A DNA stretch of 10,962 nucleotides, taken from the NCBI GenBank assembly GCA_046730475.1, contig JBKPIY010000076.1:1-10962 (forward strand), read 5' to 3'. Positions 1 through 7,881 of the stretch are shown here, piece after piece (position 1 is the first letter of the stretch; the number at the start of each line of letters is the position of its first letter). The notes under the pieces were generated by a model. The model was not told the origin of the DNA. It ran no database searches and was given only the letters and a program-made list of their open reading frames with translations. This DNA is from JBKPIY01 sp046730475 (GTDB lineage Bacteria; Actinomycetota; Thermoleophilia; Solirubrobacterales; 70-9). The translations under genes were made by a program, and so were the position numbers.

Positions 1-1164
1 ATGCTGGCCCTGGCCGGCTGCGGCGGGGGAGGCAACAACAACAACAACGGCGGAGCGCAGCAATCGGTCGGGCCGGGGGAGGGACAGCTGAACCTCGTCG
101 CCTGGCCGGGCTACGTAGCCGACCCCTGGAAGTCCGATTTCGAGAAGGCGACGGGCTGTCAGATCAAGCTGAAGGAAGCCGGCACCTCCGACGAGATGGT
201 CGACCTGATGAGGACCGGCCAGTGGGACGGGGTCTCGGCTTCGGGTAATGCCTCGCTGCGCCTGGTGGCCGGCGGGGACGTCGACCCGGTCAACCTCGAC
301 CTGGTCCCGAACTACCAGACGGTGTTCGACGACCTCAAGGATCAGCCCTACAACACGGTCGACGGCACCCCCTACGGGGTCCCCCACGGCCGCGGGGCCA
401 ACCTGCTGATGTGGAACAGCGACACCGTGAAGCCCGCGCCGACGTCCTGGGACGTGATCCTCGATTCGAGCAAGGCATCGAAGTACAAGGGGAAGATCAG
501 CGTCTACGACGACTCGGTGTACATCGCCGACGCGGCCGTGTACCTGAAGACCCACCGGCCGGATCTCGGGATCGATAACCCGTACGAGCTCGACGACGAG
601 CAGTTCAACGCCGCCGTCGACCTGCTGAAGGCGCAGCGGCCGAACGTCGGCGAGTACTGGGCCGATGCGGCGGCGCAGATCCAGTCGTTCGCCAACGGCG
701 ATGACCAGGTCGGCACCACCTGGCAGTACCAGTACTTCGCCCTGCTCGACCAGGGCACCCACGTGGCCGCCTCACCGGCGAGCGAGGGGTTCCTGCCGAA
801 GGAGGGGGCGACCGGGTGGTCGGACACCTGGATGATCTCCTCTCACGCAGCACACCCCAACTGCATGTACAAGTGGATGAATTTCATCGAGTCCCCGATG
901 GCCAACGCCGAGGTCGCTCAGTACTTCGGCGAGGCGCCGGCGCAGAGCAAGGCGTGCGACACGTCGACGCTCGAGGCCGCGGCCAAGGCCGACGGGTTCC
1001 CCCCGGATCCGCAGTTCTGCAAGAAGTACCACGCGGCGGATCCGAACTTCTGGAGTCGGGTCTACTACTGGATCACCCCGGTGGCGGACTGTGGCGACGA
1101 CAGGGGCAACGTCTGCAAGGACAACCACGACTGGGTCTCGGCCTGGACCGAGATCAAGGGGTGA
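1..1164 (+). CDS. potD: PotD-like polyamine ABC transporter substrate-binding lipoprotein (5' end outside window)
   Basis: Probable extracytoplasmic lipoprotein that captures spermidine/putrescine and delivers it to the PotB-PotC permease encoded next. The visible 387 codons start with a lipobox (L-A-G-C7), a Gly/Asn linker and then a type-I periplasmic binding fold of usual length. Signs of the PotD family are WPGY (35-38) at the first strand, a GVPHGRG segment (126-132), DD at 170-171, W241 and W-x-D at 273-275, which fall where PotD ligand-contact aromatics and acids are expected. Only six residues and no basic n-region precede the lipid cysteine. The ATG at base 1 is therefore probably an internal codon of the signal peptide, and the real start lies upstream of the window. 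Six further cysteines (53, 288, 319, 340, 364, 372) could form disulfides. The stop is 35 bases before potB. Family assignment is firm; the exact polyamine is inferred. Confidence 0.9.
   Translation: MLALAGCGGGGNNNNNGGAQQSVGPGEGQLNLVAWPGYVADPWKSDFEKATGCQIKLKEAGTSDEMVDLMRTGQWDGVSASGNASLRLVAGGDVDPVNLDLVPNYQTVFDDLKDQPYNTVDGTPYGVPHGRGANLLMWNSDTVKPAPTSWDVILDSSKASKYKGKISVYDDSVYIADAAVYLKTHRPDLGIDNPYELDDEQFNAAVDLLKAQRPNVGEYWADAAAQIQSFANGDDQVGTTWQYQYFALLDQGTHVAASPASEGFLPKEGATGWSDTWMISSHAAHPNCMYKWMNFIESPMANAEVAQYFGEAPAQSKACDTSTLEAAAKADGFPPDPQFCKKYHAADPNFWSRVYYWITPVADCGDDRGNVCKDNHDWVSAWTEIKG
34..48 (+). repeat. (AAC)5 trinucleotide repeat coding five Asn in the lipoprotein linker
   Basis: Five perfect AAC triplets code Asn12-Asn16, directly after the lipid-modified cysteine and a Gly run. 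The tract lies in the flexible tether between membrane anchor and binding domain, where length changes of whole codons should be tolerated. The second PotD-like gene has a GGC-coded glycine run at the same place. Confidence 0.85.
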
Positions 1165-1199
1165 CCGGAAGCTCGCGCACCCCGTGACCGACACGCCCG

Positions 1200-2099
1200 A
1201 TGGAAGCAGCTGACGCACTGGCGTCGGCGCCAAGGAGGTCGGCGGGCCGCAGGCTCGCCGACCTCTTCCACGGCCGCGAGCGCCTCCAGGTCGGCGCCCT
1301 GCTCGCCGGCCCGGTCGGATGGCTGGTGGTCGGCTACCTGGGCTCGCTCGCGGTCCTCCTGATCGCCGCCTTCTGGGGAGTCGACGCCCTCAGCGGCGAG
1401 CCGATCAAGACCTTCAGCCTCGACAACTTCAAGGAGCTGGTGGACCAGCCCGTCTATCGCCACGTCGTCGGGCGGACGATCGGGATCGCGGCGGCGACCA
1501 CCGCCACCGACGCCCTGCTCGCCTTCCCGATCGCCTTCTACATTGCCAAGCTCGCCAAGCCAAGGACCAAGGGCCTGCTCGTTGTCGCCATCCTGATGCC
1601 GCTCTGGTCGTTCTACCTGGTCAAGGTCTACGCCTGGCGGACGATCCTGTCCTCGGGCGGGATTCTGAACTGGGCGCTCGACCCGATCGGCCTCCACGGC
1701 CCCGGCTACGGTGCCACCGCCTTGTGGCTGGTAGAGAGCTACCTGTGGCTCCCGTACATGATCCTCCCGATCTACGCCGGCCTCGAACGGATCCCGAACT
1801 CGCTCCTGAATGCGTCCGATGACCTCGGGGCCCACCCCTGGACCACGTTCCGGCGGGTGATCCTGCCGATGGCCTTTCCGGCGGTCGTCGCCGGCTCGAT
1901 CTTCACCTTCTCCCTCACCCTGGGCGACTACATCGCTCCGTCGCTGGTCGCGCCCAACCTCCAGGTAATCGGCACCGTCATCGCCGCCAACCACGCCAAC
2001 AACCTCCCATTCGCCTCCGCCCTGACGACGATTCCAATCCTGGTGATGGTCATCTACCTGCTGATCGCCAGGCGGATGGGGGCGTTCGAGCACCTATGA
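1200..2099 (+). CDS. potB: PotB-type polyamine ABC transporter permease
   Basis: Inner-membrane permease subunit forming half of the polyamine channel with PotC. The 299-residue protein has about six hydrophobic segments (approximately 33-58, 92-117, 126-147, 174-193, 226-247, 271-290), as expected for PotB. Its cytoplasmic EAA loop, which docks onto the PotA ATPase, is clear at about 204-227: N-A-S-D-D-L-G-A, then F at 217 and LP at 222-223. The segment LGDYIAPSLV (241-250) is typical of PotB/PotH permeases. ATG at 1200 is the only reasonable start: an in-frame GTG at 1161 runs into TGA after seven codons, and later GTG codons would remove the first membrane helix. No good Shine-Dalgarno precedes it, so translation may depend on ribosomes finishing potD 35 bases upstream. 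It overlaps potC by ATGA. Confidence 0.93.
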   Translation: MEAADALASAPRRSAGRRLADLFHGRERLQVGALLAGPVGWLVVGYLGSLAVLLIAAFWGVDALSGEPIKTFSLDNFKELVDQPVYRHVVGRTIGIAAATTATDALLAFPIAFYIAKLAKPRTKGLLVVAILMPLWSFYLVKVYAWRTILSSGGILNWALDPIGLHGPGYGATALWLVESYLWLPYMILPIYAGLERIPNSLLNASDDLGAHPWTTFRRVILPMAFPAVVAGSIFTFSLTLGDYIAPSLVAPNLQVIGTVIAANHANNLPFASALTTIPILVMVIYLLIARRMGAFEHL

Positions 2100-2947
2100 C
2101 GGTCTCCCGCCGAACACGCAACCTGCTGCGCGTTGGGGTGGGGATCACCCTCGCCTTCATCTACATCCCCCTGATCGTGATCGCGGTCTACGCCTTCAAC
2201 GGCGGCATCACCCAGAGCTGGCCCCTTGACAGCCTCACCACCCATTGGTTCGGCGAGGCGGTCAAGGACTCAGGCGCCCGTGATGCCTTCGTCACCTCGC
2301 TCAAGGTTGGGGCGGTCGCCACCGCGATCGCCATCCTCCTGGGCACCCTGGCCTCGTTCGCGGTCTCCCGGCACCGGTTCTTCGGGCGGGAGACCATCTC
2401 CTTCCTGGTGATCCTCCCGATCGCACTGCCGGGGATCGTCACCGCGCTCGCCCTCAGCGACACCTTCACCCAAGTCTTCGGGATCAGCCTCGGCCTGCTC
2501 ACGGTCGTGATCGCCCACGCCACCTTCTGCATCGTGGTCGTCTACAACAACGTGATCGCCCGCCTCCGCCGGGTGTCGGGCTCCCTCGAGGAGGCCTCGT
2601 CCGACCTCGGCGCCCACACCTGGCAAACCTTCCGCCACATCACCCTCCCGAACATGCAGTCCGCCGTCGTCGCCGGCGCCCTGCTCGCCTTCGCTCTCTC
2701 ATTCGACGAGATCATCGTCACCAACCTGACGATTGGGGCGGGCCAGCAGACCCTGCCGATCTGGATCTTCACCAACCTCTTCCGGGGCCCGCGGGTGCCG
2801 ATCGTCAACGTCGTCGCCGTGATCGTCGTCCTGATCTCGATCATCCCCGTCTATCTCGCCCACCGCCTCACCCGCGAGGAGGCCGTCGTCGGCCGCGCCG
2901 GCGCCGCCCCCGCCGCCAGCGCCGAGAGCGCCGTCGTCGTCCCCTGA
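2096..2947 (+). CDS. potC: PotC-type polyamine ABC transporter permease
   Basis: Second inner-membrane permease subunit, expected to pair with PotB and to contact the PotA ATPase. The 283-residue protein begins with a basic cytoplasmic stretch (SRRTRN) and a first helix at about 13-33, with further hydrophobic segments near 69-90, 101-121, 132-151, 187-205 and 236-256. The EAA loop is at about 166-185 (E-A-S-S-D-L-G-A-H-T-W, then F and LP). It is followed by SFDEIIVTN (202-210), a signature common in PotC/PotI. The ATG overlaps the potB stop as ATGA, so the pair is probably translationally coupled. The last 25 residues are an Ala/Val-rich cytoplasmic tail of no known function. It is the last plus-strand gene before the convergent catabolic operon. 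Confidence 0.93.
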   Translation: MTVSRRTRNLLRVGVGITLAFIYIPLIVIAVYAFNGGITQSWPLDSLTTHWFGEAVKDSGARDAFVTSLKVGAVATAIAILLGTLASFAVSRHRFFGRETISFLVILPIALPGIVTALALSDTFTQVFGISLGLLTVVIAHATFCIVVVYNNVIARLRRVSGSLEEASSDLGAHTWQTFRHITLPNMQSAVVAGALLAFALSFDEIIVTNLTIGAGQQTLPIWIFTNLFRGPRVPIVNVVAVIVVLISIIPVYLAHRLTREEAVVGRAGAAPAASAESAVVVP

Positions 2948-3010
2948 TCCTCCGGGCAAAGGAGCCGACGCCGTCCGTCCGCTACCTGCTGCCTCTCCCC
3001 TATGGATCCC

Positions 3011-3038
3011 CGCCGGGCGCGGGCTCGCCCACTCGGCG
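3011..3038. terminator. Possible bidirectional hairpin between convergent potC and aldehyde dehydrogenase genes
   Basis: CGCC-GGGCG (3011-3019) can pair with CGCCC (3026-3030) and, past a four-base bulge, with GGCG (3035-3038), around a six-base loop. It lies in the 114-base gap where the potC stop (2947) faces the aldehyde dehydrogenase stop (3062), the right place for a shared terminator. There is no T tract on either side, and GC-rich DNA forms such stems by chance, so this is a weak call. The rest of the gap shows nothing else convincing. Confidence 0.3.
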
Positions 3039-3061
3039 TTCTACTCAGCGCGCTGGAGACG

Positions 3062-4522
3062 CTACGAGATGTTGGTCATCACGTGCTTGATCAGGGTGTA
3101 GTCCTCGACCCCGTAGATCGACAGGTCCTTTCCGTAGCCGGACTGCTTGTAGCCGCCGTGGGGCATCTCGGCGACGATCGGGATGTGGTCGTTGATCCAC
3201 ACGCACCCGAACCGCAGCGCCTTCGAGACTCGCATGGCGCGGCCGATATCGCGGGTCCAGACCGATGAGGCAAGGCCGTACTTGGTCCCGTTGGCCCACT
3301 CGATCGCCTTCGCCTCGTCGTCGAACTGCTGGACCGTGATCACCGGGCCGAAGATCTCCTGCTGGATCATCTCCGACTCCTGCTCGGGCCCGGCGACGAC
3401 CGTCGCCTCGAGGAAGAAGCCCGGCAAATCAGGCCGCTTCCCGCCGGCCACCACCTCGGCGCCCTCCGGCTTGCGCTCGAGGAAGCCCTCGACCCGCTCG
3501 CGCTGGCGCTCGGAGTTGACCGGCCCGAGGACCGTGTCCGGGTCGAAGGTGTCGCCCGTCTTGTAGGTCTTGGCCTGCTCGGCGAGGCCCGAGACGACAT
3601 CGTCGAACACCCTCTTCGAGGCCAGCACCCGGGTGGCGGCGGTGCAGTCCTGGCCGGCGTTGAAGTAGCCCGTGCCCGCGATCGTCTCCATCGCCGACTC
3701 CATATCGACGTCGTCGAAGACGACCACCGGCGCCTTGCCGCCGAGCTCGAGGTGGACCCGCTTGAGGGGGTCGGAAGCCTCGCGGGCGATCCACTTCCCG
3801 GTCTCGGGGGAGCCGGTGAGCGCCACCATGTCCACCTCCGGATGCTTCACCAGGCTTGCGCCGGTCGGCTGGCCGTGGCCGGCGACGAAGTTGATCACCC
3901 CCTTCGGGTAGATCTCGGCGCACATCTCGGCCAGCAGCTTCATGGTCGTCACCGGAGTGGTCTCAGCCGGCTTCAGCACGATCGCATTGCCGGTCGCGAG
4001 CGCCGGGCCGATCTTCCACACGGCCATCATCAGCGGGTAGTTCCAGGGGGTGATTTGGCCCACCACCCCGACCGGCTCGCGCCGGATGAAGGAGGTGTAG
4101 CCCTCCATGTACTCGCCGGCGGAGCGGCCCTCCAGCAGGCGCGCCGCCCCGGCGAAGAAGCGGAGCTGGTCGACCATCGGCGGGACCTCGTCGTCCATCA
4201 CCGACCCCCGCGGCTTGCCGGCGTCGGCCGCCTCGAGGTCTGCGATCTCCTCGGCCCGCTCCTCGAAGGCGTTGGCGAGCTTGAGGAGGAGCTCCTGCCG
4301 CTGCGCCGGAGTGGTGTTCTGCCAGCTCTCGAACGCCCTCCGCGCCGCCTTCACGGCCCGGTCGACGTCCTCCTCGCTTGACAGTGGCGAGCGGGCGATC
4401 ACCTCGCCGTTCGCCGGGTTGACGACGTCCTCCATCTCACCGCCCGAGGGGGCGATGAACTCGCCGTCGATCATGTTCTGAAGCTCGATCACCTTGGTGG
4501 CTTCGGCGGCTGCGGTTGCCAT
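3062..4522 (-). CDS. patD: Gamma-aminobutyraldehyde (1-pyrroline) dehydrogenase, ALDH superfamily
   Basis: Cytosolic NAD(P)-dependent aldehyde dehydrogenase, expected to oxidise 4-aminobutanal to GABA, the step after putrescine transamination. The 486-residue length is normal. Catalytic features are complete: TPWNYPL with N161, cofactor lysine K184 in LKPAE, TGSPETG (236-242), the general base E259 in LELGGK, and the nucleophile C293 in NAGQDCT. The C-terminal run SEMPHGG-like (AEMPHGG), SGYGKD and GVEDYT closely resembles E. coli PatD (YdcW), recalled from memory. The context of PotABCD, an aminotransferase and Ald supports this substrate. Betaine aldehyde or another omega-amino aldehyde cannot be excluded. 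ATG 4522 follows a strong Shine-Dalgarno (GGAGGAG, about 4532-4538 on the other strand). The gene is 36 bases after ald and is last in the minus-strand operon. Confidence 0.9.
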   Translation of the reverse strand: MATAAAEATKVIELQNMIDGEFIAPSGGEMEDVVNPANGEVIARSPLSSEEDVDRAVKAARRAFESWQNTTPAQRQELLLKLANAFEERAEEIADLEAADAGKPRGSVMDDEVPPMVDQLRFFAGAARLLEGRSAGEYMEGYTSFIRREPVGVVGQITPWNYPLMMAVWKIGPALATGNAIVLKPAETTPVTTMKLLAEMCAEIYPKGVINFVAGHGQPTGASLVKHPEVDMVALTGSPETGKWIAREASDPLKRVHLELGGKAPVVVFDDVDMESAMETIAGTGYFNAGQDCTAATRVLASKRVFDDVVSGLAEQAKTYKTGDTFDPDTVLGPVNSERQRERVEGFLERKPEGAEVVAGGKRPDLPGFFLEATVVAGPEQESEMIQQEIFGPVITVQQFDDEAKAIEWANGTKYGLASSVWTRDIGRAMRVSKALRFGCVWINDHIPIVAEMPHGGYKQSGYGKDLSIYGVEDYTLIKHVMTNIS

Positions 4523-4558
4523 CTGCTCGTTCTCCTCCTGGTTCGGTAGGTAGAGGGA

Positions 4559-5749
4559 TTATGTCTTGGCGGAGGCGTGCGCCGTCACCTCGGCGGCGCC
4601 GTCACCCGCGGCTCCGTTCTCGGGGGCCGGGGCGATCCCCAGCACCTCCTCAGCCGGGATGTACTCGGCTCCCACCCCCTCGGCCACCGCCGGGTGGGTC
4701 ACCTTGCCCCGGGCCACGTTCACCCCCAGGCGGAGGCCCGGGTCGCGGCGGGCGGCCTCGGCGACGCCGTGATCGGCGAGGGCGAGCACGTAGGGGAGGG
4801 TGGCGTTGGTGAGGGCGTAGGTCGAGGTGATCGGAACGGCGCCGGGCATGTTCGCGACGCAGTAGTGGATGATCCCATCGACCTCGAAGGTCGGGTCGCG
4901 GTGGGTGGTGGCGTGCGAGGTCTCGAAGCAGCCGCCCTGGTCGATCGCGACGTCGACCAGGACAGCCCCCGGCTTCATCAGCTTCAGCTGGTCGCGCTTG
5001 ACCACGCTCGGGGCGCGTGCGCCGTGGACGAGGACGGCGCCGATCACCAGGTCGGCGCGGGGCAGCATCTCCTCGACCGCGAGGGTGGAGCTGTAGACGG
5101 TCGAGCACCGGCCGCCGAGGGCGACGTCGAGCTCGCGAAGGCGGTCGATCGAGACATCGAAGACGAACACGTCGGCCTCCATCCCGATCGCGATGAAGGC
5201 GGCGTTCATCCCCACCGCGCCGCCACCGATCACCATCACCGTCGCCGCCGCCACCCCGGGAACCCCGCCGAGGAGGATGCAGCGACCGCCGAGCGGCTTC
5301 TCCAGCATGAAGGCGCCGGCCTGGGTGGCGATCTTGCCCGCGATCTCGCTCATCGGCGCGAGGAGCGGGAGCCGACCGAGCTCGTCCTCGACCGTCTCGT
5401 AGGCGACGCAGATCGCCCCGGATTCCTGGAGCACTCTGGTCAGCTCGGGGGCCGGCGCCAGGTGCAGATAGGTGAACAAGGTGTGCTCGGGACGCAGCAT
5501 CTCGACCTCGGAGGGCTGCGGTTCCTTCACCCCGAGCACCATCTCAGCCTCGGCGAAGACCGCCTCGGCGTCAGGGACGATTCGCGCTCCCTGGGCCTGA
5601 TAGTGGGCGTCGCGGATCGCGCTGCCCTCTCCGGCACCCGCCTGGATCACGACCGCGTGGCCATGCTCGCGGAGCTCGCGGACGCCGACCGGCGTAAGGG
5701 CGACGCGATACTCATCGTCCTTGATCTCGGTGGGAACTCCGACCCTCAC
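4559..5749 (-). CDS. ald: Alanine dehydrogenase
   Basis: Cytosolic NAD-dependent enzyme: L-alanine + NAD+ + water to pyruvate + ammonium + NADH. The 396-residue protein opens with MRVGVPTEIK, typical of the AlaDH/PNT N-terminal domain. Key residues fall at the family's usual numbers: K75 in VKEPQ, H96 in YLHLA, the dinucleotide motif GGGAVG (175-180) followed by acidic D198, D270 in VDVAIDQGG, and N300-M301. About 25 Ala/Gly-rich residues extend past the normal end of roughly 371. The start chosen is GTG 5749, which matches family N-termini and has GGGAGGTG seven bases upstream. It overlaps the preceding stop as GTGA. The same frame stays open upstream to 6253, but that stretch is a shadow of the neighbour. 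In this locus Ald likely regenerates pyruvate consumed by the aminotransferase. Confidence 0.95.
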   Translation of the reverse strand: MRVGVPTEIKDDEYRVALTPVGVRELREHGHAVVIQAGAGEGSAIRDAHYQAQGARIVPDAEAVFAEAEMVLGVKEPQPSEVEMLRPEHTLFTYLHLAPAPELTRVLQESGAICVAYETVEDELGRLPLLAPMSEIAGKIATQAGAFMLEKPLGGRCILLGGVPGVAAATVMVIGGGAVGMNAAFIAIGMEADVFVFDVSIDRLRELDVALGGRCSTVYSSTLAVEEMLPRADLVIGAVLVHGARAPSVVKRDQLKLMKPGAVLVDVAIDQGGCFETSHATTHRDPTFEVDGIIHYCVANMPGAVPITSTYALTNATLPYVLALADHGVAEAARRDPGLRLGVNVARGKVTHPAVAEGVGAEYIPAEEVLGIAPAPENGAAGDGAAEVTAHASAKT

Positions 5750-6303
5750 GCGGGCACCTCCCTTCTCGGCCCGGACTCGATTGTGACCTCGACCCCGCGC
5801 GGCTCGAGCTCGGCGAACATCTCGTCGGCGTCGATGCAGCTCTCGGACGGCAGCGCTCCCCGCGCCTCGATCCCCCCGCGGGCAAGCAGCGCCACGGCCG
5901 CGGCGGCGGGGGTGGCGGTGGAGACGATCCCATCGCCGAGGCCCCACTCGCCGTGGGGGGTGGTGAGACTTCGGACCCCGACCGCCCGGTCGCCCGCGAA
6001 CGCGTCGACGAGCTGGACGGAGACGGTGTGCGGCGATGGGGGCGATGCGGAGCGTGCGACTTCGGCGATCCGCTCCTCGCTCGCCCCCACCAGGTCCCGC
6101 ACGTGCTCCAGCACCGCTGGCGCCAGAGACAGCCTGAAACCCGCCTCGCGGCCTCCGAAGCTCTCCCCGAACGTCCGAACCTTCGAGCGCGGGGTGTGGA
6201 TGGTGTCGCCCTCGCCGATCGGCTCGCCGAAGTCGACGGACCACCCGCCCCACGCCGGCCGCGCAGGCATCGCCGGCCAGCCGCCGTTCGATCCTGGTCT
6301 CAT
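5746..6303 (-). CDS. Stand-alone saccharopine-dehydrogenase C-terminal-like protein (lacks the Rossmann domain)
   Basis: A 185-residue protein whose sequence resembles the C-terminal half of actinobacterial saccharopine-dehydrogenase-like oxidoreductases. The features are WSVDFGEPIG (21-30), a beta-rich VSVQLVDAF region (94-102), GLGDGIVSTATP (121-132) followed by an Ala-rich helix, and an ending GALPSESCIDADEMFAEL (149-166) typical of this fold. The N-terminal NAD(P)-binding half, normally about 150-200 residues, is missing: the frame meets TGA about 50 bases upstream of the ATG, and that space is occupied by the intact pucR end. ATG 6303 overlaps the pucR stop (ATGA), with GGGAG eight bases upstream. 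Its own stop overlaps the ald start (GTGA). It could be a degraded remnant kept in frame or a real single-domain partner. No catalytic function can be assigned. Homology is judged by eye. Confidence 0.7.
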   Translation of the reverse strand: MRPGSNGGWPAMPARPAWGGWSVDFGEPIGEGDTIHTPRSKVRTFGESFGGREAGFRLSLAPAVLEHVRDLVGASEERIAEVARSASPPSPHTVSVQLVDAFAGDRAVGVRSLTTPHGEWGLGDGIVSTATPAAAAVALLARGGIEARGALPSESCIDADEMFAELEPRGVEVTIESGPRREVPA

Positions 6304-7850
6304 GCGATCAGCTCCCTCGCCCTGAGCGCGAGCCAGAGCTCGACCCGGTCATTCGCCCGGCTCAGGTCTCTTCCGGTCAGCTCCTCGACCCTGCGGATCC
6401 GGTAGCGGAGGGTGTGCCGGTGGCAATAGCAGTCGCTCGCGGCCCGCTCCCAGTGCCCATTCCGCTCGATGAAGGCCTCCAGCGAGCGGAGCAGCTCGCC
6501 CGCGTAGCGCTCGTCGGATTCCTCGATTGGGCCGAGGACGCTCTCGCAGTAGAGACGCAGCGCCTCGCCGTCCTGGACCGAAAGCAGCAGGGTGAAGGCG
6601 CCGAGGTCACGGTGCGAGGCGACGTCCGGGGCGGCGCCGTTGGAGAACCCGGTCGCCTCGAGGGCGCAGCGCGCCTCGTGGAAGGAGTTGCGAACCCGGT
6701 CGGTCGGGGCGGCGCGGCTGGCGGCGGCGCGGGCGGTGCCGTGGGCCGACTGGAGCGCGGCCCAGGCGCCCCGCGCCACCTCGACCGGATCGCCGTCGGC
6801 GGCGTCGATCACCGCGCACAGCAGCTCGCGGCGGCCGGCGGTATGAGGCGCGACCAGCGCCGAGCGGCCCTCGGAGCCGAGGTGGTCGACGAGGGTGGAC
6901 TGGGCCGCCTCGGGGTCTGCGAGCTCGAACACGAGGACGGCGGCAATGTCGCCGATCCCGAAGGGGGCGAGCCGGTCGTGGACGTCGATCGAGGCGAGAC
7001 GGCCCGACAGCGCGGCCGCCAGCACCTCGCCGGCCAGGCGCCGCTCGGTCTCCCGCGCAACCCGGTCGCGCATCAACTCGAGCGCGACCACCACGGCCGC
7101 CTGCTGGACGCAGAGGCGCTCGAAGTCCCCCAGCTCGCCGGAACGCCGCACCACCACCAGCCAGGCCTCGGCGGCGCGGCCCCGGGGGGACACCGGATGG
7201 GCGAGGGCGCGGCCGCGCAGCTCGTCGGGCGGGGGGACGAACGGGGCGGCGGCCGAGCCGCGGGAGCGAACCTCCGCCCGAAGCTCCTCCAGGGTCTCGT
7301 TTGCGAGCCGCCGCCCGCCGTGGGCGATCGGTTCGCCGCCCGTATCGAGGACGACCGAGCTTCCGCCGATCGCGGCGGCGATCTCGCGGGCCACCTCGTC
7401 GAGCCCCCCGCCCTGGAGGACGAGGCGCTCGAGCCGCTCGTTCACCGCGATTCCCCGGGAGAGGACGTCGTACTGCTCGTTCACCAAGCGGCTGAAGGCG
7501 GCCTCGGTGATCGCGATGAACGGCATCTCGTAGGGGACCTCGAACACCGGGAAGCCGAGTTTCTCCGCCTCGGCCACCAGCGCCCTGGGCAGGCTGGGGT
7601 GGTCGAACCCGGTCCCGAAGCCAAGCCCCGCCAGCTCGCTCTCGGCGAGGAGGCGAACGTACTCGCGTTGACGCGCCGCGGTGTCGAGGCCGATCCCGGT
7701 CGTCAGCAGAAGCTCGCCGCCAGACAGCCACGGGGTCGGGTCCGACAGCTCCGACATATGCACCCAGCGGATCGGGCGCTCGTCGGCGACCTCGGCCCCG
7801 GCCGCGAGCTCCAGCCCAAGCTCCGAGGTGAGGCTGTCGACGGTCAGCAT
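6300..7850 (-). CDS. PucR-family transcriptional regulator
   Basis: Cytosolic DNA-binding regulator, probably of the surrounding polyamine genes. The 516 residues show the normal PucR order. An N-terminal PucR ligand-sensing-type domain (about 1-130; PTPWLSGGELLLTTG near 38-52) is followed by a middle part and a CdaR/GGDEF-like domain (about 285-425, ending HRDLGAFTLLL). A C-terminal helix-turn-helix of the HTH_30 type (about 453-510; HTLRYRIRRVEELTGRDL at 479-496) completes it. The recognition region carries an unusual C474-Y-C476-H in place of the common hydrophobic/His residues. ATG 7850 fits family N-termini but has no clear Shine-Dalgarno, and it lies 31 bases after the aminotransferase stop. 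PucR proteins commonly respond to small nitrogen compounds; the effector here is unknown. As second gene of the operon it could control its own expression. Confidence 0.92.
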   Translation of the reverse strand: MLTVDSLTSELGLELAAGAEVADERPIRWVHMSELSDPTPWLSGGELLLTTGIGLDTAARQREYVRLLAESELAGLGFGTGFDHPSLPRALVAEAEKLGFPVFEVPYEMPFIAITEAAFSRLVNEQYDVLSRGIAVNERLERLVLQGGGLDEVAREIAAAIGGSSVVLDTGGEPIAHGGRRLANETLEELRAEVRSRGSAAAPFVPPPDELRGRALAHPVSPRGRAAEAWLVVVRRSGELGDFERLCVQQAAVVVALELMRDRVARETERRLAGEVLAAALSGRLASIDVHDRLAPFGIGDIAAVLVFELADPEAAQSTLVDHLGSEGRSALVAPHTAGRRELLCAVIDAADGDPVEVARGAWAALQSAHGTARAAASRAAPTDRVRNSFHEARCALEATGFSNGAAPDVASHRDLGAFTLLLSVQDGEALRLYCESVLGPIEESDERYAGELLRSLEAFIERNGHWERAASDCYCHRHTLRYRIRRVEELTGRDLSRANDRVELWLALRARELIA

Positions 7851-7881
7851 GGGAGTGTCAGTCGATCGATTCCGCGGCCAT

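Noticed and set aside
1161..1187. Upstream in-frame GTG as potB start, overlapping the potD stop
   Set aside because: The frame reaches a TGA after seven more codons, at 1185-1187, so it cannot reach potB.
1232..1238. Perfect AAGGAGG Shine-Dalgarno inside the 5' part of potB
   Set aside because: No ATG, GTG or TTG follows at a usable distance, and the bases simply encode Pro-Arg-Arg near the PotB N-terminus.
2950..2964. CTCC/GGAG mini-hairpin just after potC
   Set aside because: Only four pairs with a seven-base loop and no T tract; not distinguishable from chance.
3002..3268. 88-codon plus-strand ORF after potC
   Set aside because: It runs mostly antisense to the 3' end of the aldehyde dehydrogenase gene, shows no domain and has no convincing ribosome-binding site.
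5750..6253. N-terminal extension of ald to a GTG at 6253
   Set aside because: The extra 168 residues are Arg-rich and unlike any AlaDH. GTG 5749 gives the family N-terminus, a good ribosome-binding site and catalytic residues at standard numbers.
4577..6325. 582-codon plus-strand ORF antisense to ald and the saccharopine-type gene
   Set aside because: Its protein is rich in His, Arg, Gly and Asp with no recognisable motif, and it mirrors strongly supported minus-strand genes. Long antisense frames are common in GC-rich coding DNA.
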